A stretch of DNA of 64,000 nt from Saezia sanguinis (lineage in GTDB: Bacteria; Pseudomonadota; Gammaproteobacteria; Burkholderiales; Burkholderiaceae_C): assembly GCF_003991585.1 (NCBI RefSeq), contig NZ_PQSP01000001.1, positions 845,345 through 909,344 on the forward strand, read 5' to 3'. Below, in pieces: positions 1-9,700 of this stretch; position 1 is the first letter of the stretch, and every line of letters starts with the position of its first letter. Both the position numbers and the translations under genes were made by a program. The notes beneath the pieces are model-generated. The model worked only from the letters and a program-made list of their open reading frames with translations. It searched no databases and was not told the origin of the DNA.

Positions 1-373
1 CATGGGCAAGACCCTTTTGCAGATGGGCGCGTTGTCCGTCATGTTCGCTTTCATCGCCATGACCGTGAATATGATCTACAACGCCATATTTGAACGCATT
101 GAACACGCACTGAAATTCAAGCGTACACCGCGCATACGCATTCTTCATGCCTGCTTTTTCGAAATGATATTGATCCTGATCGTGGTGCCGCTGGCCGCAT
201 GGTGGCTGAGCGTTACACTGTTGCAGGCATTTATGATGGAAATTGGCATGATCGCCTTTTTCCTGCCCTATACCTATGTCTATAACCTGGTTTACGATCG
301 CTTACGCGCCAAACGGCTGAAACGCATAGCGTCCCGGCGTTTTCACCTGGCCAGTTCCGGCGGGCCACACTGA
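1..373 (+). CDS. PACE-family (BTP domain) multidrug efflux membrane protein, 5' truncated by window edge
   Basis: The visible 123 residues are almost entirely membrane segments, with the repeated pattern of the bacterial transmembrane pair (BTP) domain: a Asn-rich helix ending near NMIYNAIFERIEH, a second helix starting HACFFEMILILIVVPL, then a helix closing with YVYNLVYDRLR. PACE proteins are small proton-coupled efflux pumps of about 140-150 residues made of two BTP domains. The first base is already in frame, so the start lies left of the window and roughly 20-30 residues are missing. The basic C-terminal tail (RAKRLKRIASRR) is typical of a cytoplasmic end. The gene converges on the pit operon and shares a bidirectional terminator with it. 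Family assignment is by pattern recognition; the substrate is unknown. Confidence 0.7.
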   Translation, partial: MGKTLLQMGALSVMFAFIAMTVNMIYNAIFERIEHALKFKRTPRIRILHACFFEMILILIVVPLAAWWLSVTLLQAFMMEIGMIAFFLPYTYVYNLVYDRLRAKRLKRIASRRFHLASSGGPH

Positions 374-394
374 ACCTACATACAGAGCCGCATC

Positions 395-433
395 AAAAAA
401 TCAGGCCTTCAGTAGCAACTGAAGGCCTGATTT
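395..433. terminator. bidirectional rho-independent terminator
   Basis: A perfect 16-base inverted repeat (398-413 with 418-433, four-base loop) lies between the converging PACE gene and pit. The A-run at 395-400 gives a U-tract for minus-strand transcripts, so it mainly ends the pit transcript. Confidence 0.85.
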
Positions 434-455
434 GTGAGAAAAAGAATTCAAAGCG

Positions 456-1466
456 TCAGAACAGCAATATGCTGATGCCATACCCCAGTGCTGCAATCAG
501 CGCGGATGCAGGGATGGTGAAAATCCATGCCCATACAATGGTCCCCGCAACACCCCAGCGAACCGCTGAAGCGCGCTGTGTGGAGCCGACCCCGACAATG
601 GCGCCGGTAATGGTATGCGTCGTGGAAACAGGAATCCCAAAAAATGTGGCAATAAACAAGGTCATTGCCCCACCTGTTTCAGCACAAAAACCACCTACAG
701 GCTTGAGCTTGGTAATTTTCTGCCCCATCGTCTTCACAATGCGCCAGCCACCAAACATGGTGCCTAAAGCAATCGCCATATAACAACTGATGATGGTCCA
801 CACAGGCGGCATGTCATGATTGGCACTGTACCAGCCCGTCGCAATCAGCAGCATCCAGATAATCCCAATGGTTTTCTGTGCGTCATTGCCCCCATGCCCC
901 AGACTGTAAGCCGCGGCAGACGCCAACTGCAATCGCCGGAACCAGTGGTCGACTTTGCCGGGCGCCTGTTTGCGACAGATCCAACTGACCAATACCATCA
1001 TCAGGGAGCCCAGCAAAAAGCCCAGCAACGGTGAGACAAAAATAAAGGCGACAACCTTACCGATGCCGCCCCAGACCATGACCGAAGGCCCTGCCTTGAC
1101 CAAGGCAGCCCCCACAATACCGCCAATAAGCGCATGGGAAGAGCTTGAAGGAATGCCCCAATACCAGGTAATCACATTCCAGCTGATGGCACCGATCAAA
1201 GCGCCGGTCACCACATGGTAGTCAATGACCCCTGCCTGCACAATTCCTTTACCCACCGTCGCAGCCACACTCAAATGGAACACGGCAATGGCAAGCAGAT
1301 TAAAAAATGCTGCAAAAACAACGGCATGCTGGGGCTTGAGCACACCAGTGGAAACAACCGTTGCAATAGAATTGGCCGCGTCATGAAACCCGTTCATGAA
1401 GTCAAAGATCAGGGCAATCAGAACCAACGCTCCTACAGCCCATATGCTCAGGGTAACAGCATCCAT
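456..1466 (-). CDS. pit: Inorganic phosphate transporter, Pit (PHO4) family
   Basis: Low-affinity phosphate (metal-phosphate:proton) symporter of the inner membrane. The 336-residue protein has about nine or ten hydrophobic segments and the duplicated PHO4 signature: DFMNGFHDAANSIAT near residues 22-36 and GGNDAQKTIG plus STTHTITGAIVGVG in the second half. The length matches the shorter bacterial Pit proteins rather than the 500-residue E. coli PitA. It is separated by only two bases from the upstream DUF47 gene, the usual Pit partner, so the two are co-transcribed and end at the hairpin at 395-433. Low-affinity uptake is the family role; the cation is not readable from sequence. Confidence 0.93.
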   Translation of the reverse strand: MDAVTLSIWAVGALVLIALIFDFMNGFHDAANSIATVVSTGVLKPQHAVVFAAFFNLLAIAVFHLSVAATVGKGIVQAGVIDYHVVTGALIGAISWNVITWYWGIPSSSSHALIGGIVGAALVKAGPSVMVWGGIGKVVAFIFVSPLLGFLLGSLMMVLVSWICRKQAPGKVDHWFRRLQLASAAAYSLGHGGNDAQKTIGIIWMLLIATGWYSANHDMPPVWTIISCYMAIALGTMFGGWRIVKTMGQKITKLKPVGGFCAETGGAMTLFIATFFGIPVSTTHTITGAIVGVGSTQRASAVRWGVAGTIVWAWIFTIPASALIAALGYGISILLF

Positions 1467-1468
1467 GA

Positions 1469-2116
1469 TCAGCTATTTTCCAGTACGATGCCTTCGATGA
1501 TATCGGCAACATCCTCACAGCGGTCAGTAATCTGCTCCAACTGGCTGTAAATGGCGTTGTACTTAATCAATTCACGAACATCCGGCTCTTTGCGAAACAG
1601 TGCGCTGATGGCCACGCTCTGCGCCTTATCCGCCTCAGACTCCAGCTTGTCAATTTCCTGGCACGCCTGAATCACGACCTTGACAACATCTTCTTTATTC
1701 AGCTGCTTGAGAGGCTGGACCGCATTTTTCAGGCAGACACAGGCTTTCATGGACAGATCGGTCATTGACACAATCTCGGGCGTCATGGCATGCACATCAT
1801 AAAGCGACATCGCCTGCGCCACGTGCTGGATGGTATCGACCACATCATCAATACCGATCGTCATGGAATGAATCTGCTCACGATCAATGGGCGTGATAAA
1901 CGTCTTGTGCAAAAGCCTTAACACTTCTGCCGTGATGCGATCGGCCTTGTGTTCAATTTCAGCGATTTCGGCAGTCAAACGCTCACGCGCTTCAACATTA
2001 TCATATTCGCTGACCAGTTGGGAAAAAGATAAGGCAGCCTGATACATTTCATCTGCATGCCTGTTGAACAGTTCGAAAAAGTTACCTTCTCGAGGCAGTA
2101 ATTTGCTGAATAGCAT
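1469..2116 (-). CDS. DUF47 family Pit accessory protein (PhoU-like)
   Basis: A 215-residue, mostly helical, soluble protein of the DUF47/PhoU-like family. It starts LFSKLLPREGNFFELFNRHADE, the family's hallmark N-terminus, and continues with regularly spaced acidic helices (EIAEIEHKADRIT, EIDKLESEADKAQ) that bind metal ions in PhoU relatives. In many bacteria this gene is fused in operon order to pit, and the protein is thought to control Pit transport. Here it is the first gene of the pair, with two bases between its stop and the pit start. No phosphate (Pho) box was identified upstream. Confidence 0.9.
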   Translation of the reverse strand: MLFSKLLPREGNFFELFNRHADEMYQAALSFSQLVSEYDNVEARERLTAEIAEIEHKADRITAEVLRLLHKTFITPIDREQIHSMTIGIDDVVDTIQHVAQAMSLYDVHAMTPEIVSMTDLSMKACVCLKNAVQPLKQLNKEDVVKVVIQACQEIDKLESEADKAQSVAISALFRKEPDVRELIKYNAIYSQLEQITDRCEDVADIIEGIVLENS

Positions 2117-2263
2117 AAAGCGTTGTAACTTCTCTCAAGTGTGAAGCTAACAGTTTAACCTGTCTTTCCCCCAATTTTCACCAAACCTGACATTTTCCTT
2201 TCATCCCACTGGACTAAATGAAAATAACCACATGATTTCCGAAAAATAAGGCAGGAATCCACT

Positions 2264-2917
2264 TTATAGCTGGGGGTTAAAGAAACCACGGGTTCCGCGA
2301 AACCCCTCCAATCGCTGTAATAATCCATGAAAATGCGCTTCATTATCAATAGGATTGAAGTTTTCGGTATTCACGGCAAATACCGGCGCCTTTTCATAAT
2401 GCTGAAAAAGATGCGCGTAACCATCTGCCAACCGTTCCAGATACGGCAGCTCAATGCGCTTTTCCATGGTTGTTGCGCGCTTGCGAATCCGTGCCAGCAG
2501 GGTTTGCGGCTCGGCCTGCAGCCAGATCACCAGATCCGGCGGTGCAACCTCGGCAGGTATGACATCATGGTGGATGCGCTGAAATAAAGCGTACTCTTCC
2601 TTATCCAGTGTCAGCCAGGCAAAAACATCGTTCTTCTCAAACAAATAATCCCCGACAACTCTTTGCCCCTGAGCCAGGCACGCCTGTTCATTGCGCTGCT
2701 GGTCCAGGCGCTGAAACATGAAGTACAACTGTGTCGCCAGCGCATGGCTGGCCCCGGAAGTTTCATAAAAACGCCCCAGAAAAGGATTTTGCGCCGCATT
2801 TTCCAGCACAAGCGTTGCACCCAGTACAGAAGCCAGCTTCTCCGCCAACGAGGTTTTACCTACCCCAATCGGCCCCTCAATCACAATATGCGGAAACCGT
2901 TCCAGAACTTTTGACAC
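2264..2917 (-). CDS. Deoxynucleoside kinase (deoxyadenosine/deoxyguanosine kinase type)
   Basis: A cytoplasmic kinase of the dNK family that phosphorylates deoxynucleosides for nucleotide salvage. The P-loop GPIGVGKT is at residues 15-22, followed by the substrate-site segment QLYFMFQRLDQ, the DYLFEKNDVFAWLTL motif, and a basic lid RIRKRATTMEKRI. I chose a GTG start at 2917 because AAGGGG lies five bases upstream and the protein then begins just before the P-loop. An upstream ATG at 2953 is in frame but would add 12 residues with no ribosome binding site. In Burkholderiales this gene usually sits with folK and panB; those are not next to it here. Substrate preference is not determined. Confidence 0.85.
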   Translation of the reverse strand: MSKVLERFPHIVIEGPIGVGKTSLAEKLASVLGATLVLENAAQNPFLGRFYETSGASHALATQLYFMFQRLDQQRNEQACLAQGQRVVGDYLFEKNDVFAWLTLDKEEYALFQRIHHDVIPAEVAPPDLVIWLQAEPQTLLARIRKRATTMEKRIELPYLERLADGYAHLFQHYEKAPVFAVNTENFNPIDNEAHFHGLLQRLEGFRGTRGFFNPQL

Positions 2918-3149
2918 ATTATCCCCTTCACTGTGACATGAATCTGTATGCATACATACTTAGCCGTTTTTATCATACTTCTCTGCCAGGCAAATTCAGG
3001 CCGGTATAAAAAACCGCAGGGCTCCCGGATATCGTACGCAAAATATATGCAAAGCTGAACGCCCGCATCACCAAAATAACAGGGCGATCACGCACTGCGT
3101 AACCGCCCCACCCATCAAAACGTACAAATATGAAAAAGCTAATGCGCCA

Positions 3150-4502
3150 TCACCGGCCAAGAGACCTTCCATTCATCATCGCAGTGCCTCCTTGATAAGA
3201 GAAGTCCCATGTCACCATTCCGCCTCTGTTGACCAAAGCACCTTGTTGAATCCGTTCCTGCAACTGAGCATATAACTTTGGCCCCAGAATCTCACGTGTC
3301 AGCATTGAGGCAGGCGCACGGAAATCCATTTGAACACTGAGCCTGGTCATCAGTAACGCCATAAATGGCGTGCGTTTCAAATCGTCGGCAGTAATGCTTG
3401 CAACTCTGATATCCACGTGAGATTCAGCGGTTTGCCCATTATAGGTAATTGTAAAAGGATCAATGATAAATGCCGGTGACGCTTTGAAGATATCCGCAGC
3501 CCTGCTCTCCATGATTCTCATCGCTTCCTGTTGCGCCCGGGGCGAGTTTCCGGCAGCTTCATACTGTTTTGAAAACTCCTCCATCACAGGCACGTTGATA
3601 TTATCCAGTCTGGAATAAAGGTTCACCTGCATGGAATTCCCCATGACTTTGGCATCAAACTTGATTTCCATTTTGTATGAGGCAAAATCACCGTCACGCC
3701 GCTCTTCACTGACCAAAAGCACTTTGTTAATATCAAATTGCTGCTCCGGTTTTCCCCCATCGATCAAAAACCTTTCCAGTGCCAGATTGTGATTGCCATT
3801 CCACCACGTGACAATATCACCCACCTCACTGTCACGGGCCTGATAAGTCAGTTGATGAATCAATAATTGAGACTGGGTGCTCGGCTGGGTCAGCAGCAGA
3901 TACGGAAAATTCACAGACAGGTCTGCTTTGGTTCCAAAACGACGGGTCTGAAATTGTGCAGCCACCCCGTTATATTGAAATTGTGTATCACCATTATCCA
4001 GATCGAAAGCGGCACCATAGACATCGGTTGAAAAATCTTTCCAGTAGGTGATTTTAATTTGCGCTGTTATCAGGTTCTGCCCCTGCAGCGACTGCACAAT
4101 CTGCGGCGAAACATGCGCCGGGTCAAAATTGGCAACCGTATCAATCCTGGCTAATCCAAGGCCTTTGCTTCCCAGCCAGGGGCCTGTGCGAATGTCATTA
4201 TCCACAATAATGCGGATTGGCTTTTGCGGCAGTTCAAAAGGCGTTTCGTAAAACTCGTCCTGGCGCAAATAGCTCCGACGGACATCCCACTCAACAGCGA
4301 ATTGCGCCTGAGAGTCAAACAGCCCCCTGTGGTAACTCAATTCCGTTACACGCACATCAGGCATGTTTTCCTGCAGCCATATGTTGGTTTCAACAACTTC
4401 CTCATGATAACGTTTCTCAATATAAAAGCTGCTGCCAAAAGCAGCTCCTAAATAAACCCCAACCAATACCACAGTTCCAACCAGCAGCGTCTTCGCCTTC
4501 AT
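3150..4502 (-). CDS. DUF945 (YdgA-like) membrane-anchored protein, copy 1
   Basis: A 450-residue protein with one N-terminal membrane segment (residues about 5-25) followed by a large periplasmic beta-rich domain. It matches the DUF945/YdgA pattern: YIEKRYHEEVVETN after the anchor, ELSYHRGLFDSQAQF, the conserved GPWLGSKGLGLARIDT block, and a C-terminal GMVTWDFSYQGG stretch. The function of the family is unclear; E. coli YdgA is an inner-membrane protein implicated in surface behaviour. The start is well supported by GGAG four bases before the ATG. It lies downstream of a second copy (4666-6018) of identical length, so the pair is a tandem duplication. Confidence 0.8.
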   Translation of the reverse strand: MKAKTLLVGTVVLVGVYLGAAFGSSFYIEKRYHEEVVETNIWLQENMPDVRVTELSYHRGLFDSQAQFAVEWDVRRSYLRQDEFYETPFELPQKPIRIIVDNDIRTGPWLGSKGLGLARIDTVANFDPAHVSPQIVQSLQGQNLITAQIKITYWKDFSTDVYGAAFDLDNGDTQFQYNGVAAQFQTRRFGTKADLSVNFPYLLLTQPSTQSQLLIHQLTYQARDSEVGDIVTWWNGNHNLALERFLIDGGKPEQQFDINKVLLVSEERRDGDFASYKMEIKFDAKVMGNSMQVNLYSRLDNINVPVMEEFSKQYEAAGNSPRAQQEAMRIMESRAADIFKASPAFIIDPFTITYNGQTAESHVDIRVASITADDLKRTPFMALLMTRLSVQMDFRAPASMLTREILGPKLYAQLQERIQQGALVNRGGMVTWDFSYQGGTAMMNGRSLGR

Positions 4503-4665
4503 AATCTCCTCACATGCACTGATACGTAAAATAAAAATTATTTTTTAAAGAAAACACCCATCAGCAGACAATTTTCTTTGATTTTGGATTTTCCATGTAA
4601 CAAATAGCCTCCTTTCATCATTAAATTGGCACAAATAAGACATTTTTTATATGGCATGGCAATGA

Positions 4666-6018
4666 TCAAAAAGCAGCCAAAGTGGACCCTATTGTTTTCC
4701 CATTCACCTGTGTAACGCCCTGCTGGTAAGAAAAATCAGACACCAGCAGATCTCCTCTTTTCACCAAAAATCCCTGCTCGATCAGGGCCAAAACCTGAGG
4801 ATATACAACTTCACCCAGCATATCCTCTGCGAGTAATGATGCAGAAGCCTGAAAATTGCTCTGACCATTTATCTTACTCATCAACACCATTGGCAATGGC
4901 ATGCGCTTCAAATCTCCATCTGATATGGAGTCCACCTGTATTTGCGCTGAATAGTCGGCAGTTTTTCCATCATAGACAAATGCAACGTTGATTGAAAAAG
5001 AAGGTGATCTTTTGTAAATATCTGCCAGATGCTCTTCAAGCTGTGCAAACAATGCCATCCCTTTTTCGCTAAACGCGCTTGTCTTCGACCATAGCTCTAA
5101 TGTGGCTGCATATGCATCAATTGCCGGGGAGAACAAGCGATTCATCTTCGAATTAAATGACAACTGAAACGGACGCCCCGACCACACGCCTTTGGTTTCG
5201 AAATTCATGACAGGAGAGATAAAATCCCCTTCACTATTTTCCTGCACCATCAAGTGCAATTTAGCAATATCGATATCCATACCCTCGGAACCCAAACGCA
5301 GGCCATCCAGGGTTAATTTCTGATCGCTTGTCCAGAAAAATATGTTGGCTCTGCCATTCAATGATTCATACAGCAAATTATCAACCTGCAAATACGCATG
5401 ACGCTTTGCATCGCTCCAAAGCACGTAAGGCAGCCTGACACTCATATCCACCAGCGATCCAGACTGATGTGTTTGAACTCTGGCATGCATACCAGAAAAC
5501 TGAAGCTGTATTTGCCCGGCATCCATGTGAACCGGAGTCACATAAACCTCCGTCCCGAAACTGTTCAAATAACCAACTTTCGTCTGCCCTGTTCCCAGGT
5601 CCTGCCCTTGCAATGATTGAATCAACTCGGGTGAAACGCTGGCCGGATCAAAGTGAGCACGCGTTTCTACTCTGGCCAACCCCACCCCCTGGCGCCCCAG
5701 CCAGGGGCCTGTACGGACCTGATGTTCAAAAACAATACGCACAGGTTTGCCAGCCCCGCCGAAAGATGCCTTATTCGCATCATCAAAAATTGGGGGCATA
5801 TCCACTTCAAGCACAAACTGCGCAGATGAATTGAAAAACCCTCGCTGATAGCTCGACTCAATGATACTGATGCCTGGTGCAGATTCCAGCAGCCAGGCGT
5901 TTATTCTGATTCTTTGCTCGTTGTAACGTTTTTCGAAATACCAACCATGCCACCAGGCACCTGCTAAATATATAAAAACCAACGCCACAATACCAATTAA
6001 CAAGTATTTTGTTTTCAT
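4666..6018 (-). CDS. DUF945 (YdgA-like) membrane-anchored protein, copy 2
   Basis: Paralog of the downstream gene with the same architecture: an N-terminal anchor, YFEKRYNEQRIRINAWLLE, ESSYQRGFFNSSAQF, and the GPWLGRQGVGLARVET block. I place the start at the ATG at 6018 rather than the in-frame GTG at 6027, because MKTKYLLIGIVA then aligns with MKAKTLLVGTVV of copy 1 and both proteins are 450 residues. The two sequences are only moderately similar, so the duplication is old. The 160-base gap between them is AT-rich and holds no other gene. Function unknown. Confidence 0.78.
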   Translation of the reverse strand: MKTKYLLIGIVALVFIYLAGAWWHGWYFEKRYNEQRIRINAWLLESAPGISIIESSYQRGFFNSSAQFVLEVDMPPIFDDANKASFGGAGKPVRIVFEHQVRTGPWLGRQGVGLARVETRAHFDPASVSPELIQSLQGQDLGTGQTKVGYLNSFGTEVYVTPVHMDAGQIQLQFSGMHARVQTHQSGSLVDMSVRLPYVLWSDAKRHAYLQVDNLLYESLNGRANIFFWTSDQKLTLDGLRLGSEGMDIDIAKLHLMVQENSEGDFISPVMNFETKGVWSGRPFQLSFNSKMNRLFSPAIDAYAATLELWSKTSAFSEKGMALFAQLEEHLADIYKRSPSFSINVAFVYDGKTADYSAQIQVDSISDGDLKRMPLPMVLMSKINGQSNFQASASLLAEDMLGEVVYPQVLALIEQGFLVKRGDLLVSDFSYQQGVTQVNGKTIGSTLAAF

Positions 6019-6251
6019 AACATTCACATGTATTTTCTTGCGATATATATGCGTTAATTATATGTAAGTAATTTTTAATCAGCAAGTCTATTATTTTTCA
6101 TGCACTTATGTTATGTTGCATACAGGTATTTTCAAAATATGGGTACTTTTTTTACATGTCATAAAAGCAAATAGGACACCCGCCCCTTTGATACAAACGT
6201 CATTGTTTCAATGTTAATACCCGGCCACCGACAACTTATAAGGAGCAATAA

Positions 6252-6683
6252 ATGGACACCAGACAGGCAAACGGCAGTTGTTTATGCGGCAAAATCAAAG
6301 TCAAATTGGGAGCATTCAATTCGCAGGTGTATGCCTGCCATTGCGGAATGTGCCGCAAATGGAGCGGCAGCCTGCTCATGTCTGTTGATGCTGGTAAAAG
6401 TGTCCAGTTTGAAGGCGAAGAATATATCCAGGTTTACGATTCATCTGCATGGGCCGAGCGGGGCTTTTGCAAAAACTGTGGCACACACCTGTTTTACCGC
6501 GTCAAAGCAACACAGGATTACTTTCTGCCCATTGGGCTGCTGGACGATATCCAAGACGACCAGGTGCAGTTTGTCTCACAAATCTACATTGACCGTAAAC
6601 CCGCATATTTCAGCTTTGCCAACCCCACACAGACCATGACAGAAGCGCAGGTCATGGCCATGTTTGCAGCACCTGAAGAATAA
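6252..6683 (+). CDS. GFA-family (CENP-V/GFA domain) zinc protein
   Basis: A 143-residue single-domain protein of the glutathione-dependent formaldehyde-activating (GFA) family. It shows the zinc ligands in order: NGSCLCGKIKV (CxC, residues 10-12), YACHCGMCRKWSG (CxxC type) and FCKNCGTHLFYR (CxxC followed by GT). These proteins bind two zinc ions in a fold resembling Mss4. Despite the name, most members have no proven link to formaldehyde. The start is preceded by AAGGAG at the right distance. It converges on the large uvrA gene with about 27 bases between them. Substrate unknown. Confidence 0.88.
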   Translation: MDTRQANGSCLCGKIKVKLGAFNSQVYACHCGMCRKWSGSLLMSVDAGKSVQFEGEEYIQVYDSSAWAERGFCKNCGTHLFYRVKATQDYFLPIGLLDDIQDDQVQFVSQIYIDRKPAYFSFANPTQTMTEAQVMAMFAAPEE

Positions 6684-6710
6684 ATGCCGCCAGCGGCAAG
6701 CTGCCGCGGC

Positions 6711-9700
6711 TTAACGCCGCCGCAGCACCGTTTTTAGCGCCTCTCCGGTATGAGAATCTTTGGTTGCCATGACCTGCTCCGGCGTACCGGTTGCAACCAC
6801 AAGGCCGCCACCGGAACCGCCTTCCGGCCCCATGTCAATCACCCAGTCGGCCTCGGCCACCACATCCAGGTCATGCTCGATCACCAGCACCGTATGCCCC
6901 GCATCTGTCAGCCGGTGCAGCACATGAATCAGTTTTTCAATATCGGCCATGTGCAGCCCTACGGTCGGCTCATCCAGCACATAAACCGTATGCGGCGTGC
7001 GGTTGCCACGCCGCGTCACATCATCGCGGACTTTGCTCAGCTCGGTTACCAGTTTAATGCGCTGCGCCTCACCGCCAGAAAGTGTGGGTGACGGCTGCCC
7101 CAGCGTCAGGTAACCCAGCCCAACATCCTTGAGCAACTGCAACGGATGGCTGATGGCAGGCATGGAGGCAAAAAACGCCACCGCTTCATCCACCTCCATC
7201 TGCAACACTTCACCAATGTTTTTGCCCCGCCAGGTTACCGCCAGTGTTTCGGGGTTGAAACGCACGCCATGGCAAATCTCACAGGGAACTTTCACATCAG
7301 GCAGAAAGTTCATTTCAATCGTGCGCATGCCCTGCCCGTCGCACCCCGGGCAACGTCCTTCGCCGGTATTGAAAGAAAAGCGCCCCGGGCCATAGCCGCG
7401 TGCCTTCGCTTCCAGCGTATCAGCGAACAACTTACGCACGGTATCCCAAAAACCGATATAGGTTGCCGGACACGAACGCGGCGTTTTACCAATCGGTGTC
7501 TGATCCACTTCAAGCACCCGGTCCACCCGTTCATAGTGGTCAATCCCCTGACAATGCTGCCAATGCGGCTTGCCTTTGCTGTTCACTGCCATGTGCAGAT
7601 TGCTCAGCAGAACATCACGCGCCAGCGTCGATTTGCCTGACCCTGACACCCCGGTAATGGCCACCAGCCGTTTCAGCGGCACGGCAATATCCACATGGCC
7701 CAGGTTATGCATCATCGCATCACGCAGATAGACCGATTCGCTCTCCAACGTCTGCGCATTTACTTGGCGGCGCTCATGCATCGGGTGTTTCAGCGGATGC
7801 GCCAGATAACGCCCGGTTACAGAATCCGGCTGCGCTGCCAGATCCGCCATGCTTCCCTGTGCAATAACGCGACCGCCACGCGTACCCGCACCAGGCCCGA
7901 TATCAATGATATGGTCAGCCGCGCGAATCGTTTCCTCATCGTGCTCCACCACCATCAGCGTATTGCCCTTGTCGCTCAGCGAATGCAATGCTTTCAGCAG
8001 AATCCGGTTATCGCGCGGGTGCAGGCCAATGGTCGGCTCATCCAGCACATAGCATACGCCCTGCAGGTTGCTGCCCAACTGCGCTGCCAGCCGGATACGC
8101 TGCGCCTCACCACCTGACAGCGTAGGCGCACCACGATCCAGCGTCAAATAACCCAGGCCAACCTCTTCCAGAAAATCCAGCCGGCTTTCAATTTCGGGCA
8201 ACAGGTCACGGGCAATCTCTGCATCGCGTCCATGCAACTGCAACGCCTGCACCCAGTTCCGCATATCGGTTACCGAAAGCTGCGCCAGCTCGGTAATGGT
8301 AACCCCGGCAAACAATACATTACGGGCCTGCACATTCAGTCTGGTGCCATGGCAGCTCGGGCACACTTCATCGCCAACACCATCCACTTCAGGCTCGGCA
8401 AAACTGCGTTCACGGCCCCTGTTATCATCCTGCGCAACGATGGAATCGTCATACGCTTTACGCTGGTCCTTGTTCAAACGCAAACCCGTTCCCACACAAT
8501 CGGGGCACCAGCCATGCTTGCTGTTGTAGGAAAATAAACGCGGATCAAGCTCAGGATAACTGGTGCCGCATACCGGGCAGGCCCGTTTGGTTGAAAACAC
8601 ATGCACATGCCCAATACGGGCGGTAGATGAGCCATCGCGCATGGCCTGCTGCAAACCGGTCAGGTCATCAAGCACATGCGCAATGCCTTTTCCATGCTCC
8701 AGTGTCTTGCGCAAGGCATCACGCAGGTATGTTTCATTCTGTGGCTTCACATGCACATCGGCAACCGGCAACTCCAGTGTATGTTCCTTATAGCGATCCA
8801 GCCGTGGAAATTTAGCCGTCGGCAAAAACTCGCCATCCACACGCAGGTGCGTATACCCCTGGTTCTTTGCCCAGTCTGCCAGATCCGTATAAACACCCTT
8901 GCGGTTCATCACCAAGGGCGACAGCAAACCAATGTGCTGCCCGCGGTAACGCGTTAACAGTTGCGCGGCAATTTTTTCAGCCGTTTGCGGCTCCACCGCC
9001 GTATCATCATGAATGCAGTGCTGCACACCCAGCTTCACATACAGCAGGCGCAGATAGTGCCATACTTCCGTGGCGGTACCCACCGTGCTTTTCTGCCCGC
9101 CACGCGATAAACGCTGCTCAATAGCCACTGTCGGCGGAATCCCATACACCGCATCCACCTCGGCACGGCCTGCCGGTTGCACAATGGAGCGTGCATAGGC
9201 ATTGAGCGACTCCAGATAGCGCCGCTGCCCTTCGCCAAACACAATGTCAAATGCCAGCGTCGACTTGCCGGAACCAGAAACGCCAGTAATCACATTGAAT
9301 ACGCCGCGCGGAATATCCACCGAGAGCGACTTCAGATTATGCTCACGCGCATTCACCACTTCAATTTCATTATGCGCAGCGGCGTGTGCCTGTTTTTGGT
9401 CTTCCAATGTCAGCAGATACTTCGCAACCTGGCCTTCAGCCACATGCATATCGCCGGAACCTAAAGCCTGTTCATACGTTTTGAGCGCCTGCCCGGTATA
9501 AGAATCGCGGCAGGCTTTTACCGCCTCCGGTGTGCCTGTGCATACCACCTGCCCGCCTGCATCTCCACCCTCAGGTCCCAAATCAATCAGCCAGTCTGAG
9601 GCGCGAATCACATCCAGGTTATGCTCAATCAGAATGATGCTGTGTCCAGCATCCAGCAGTTTACGGAAAGCCCGCATCAGCTTGGCAATATCGTCAAAAT

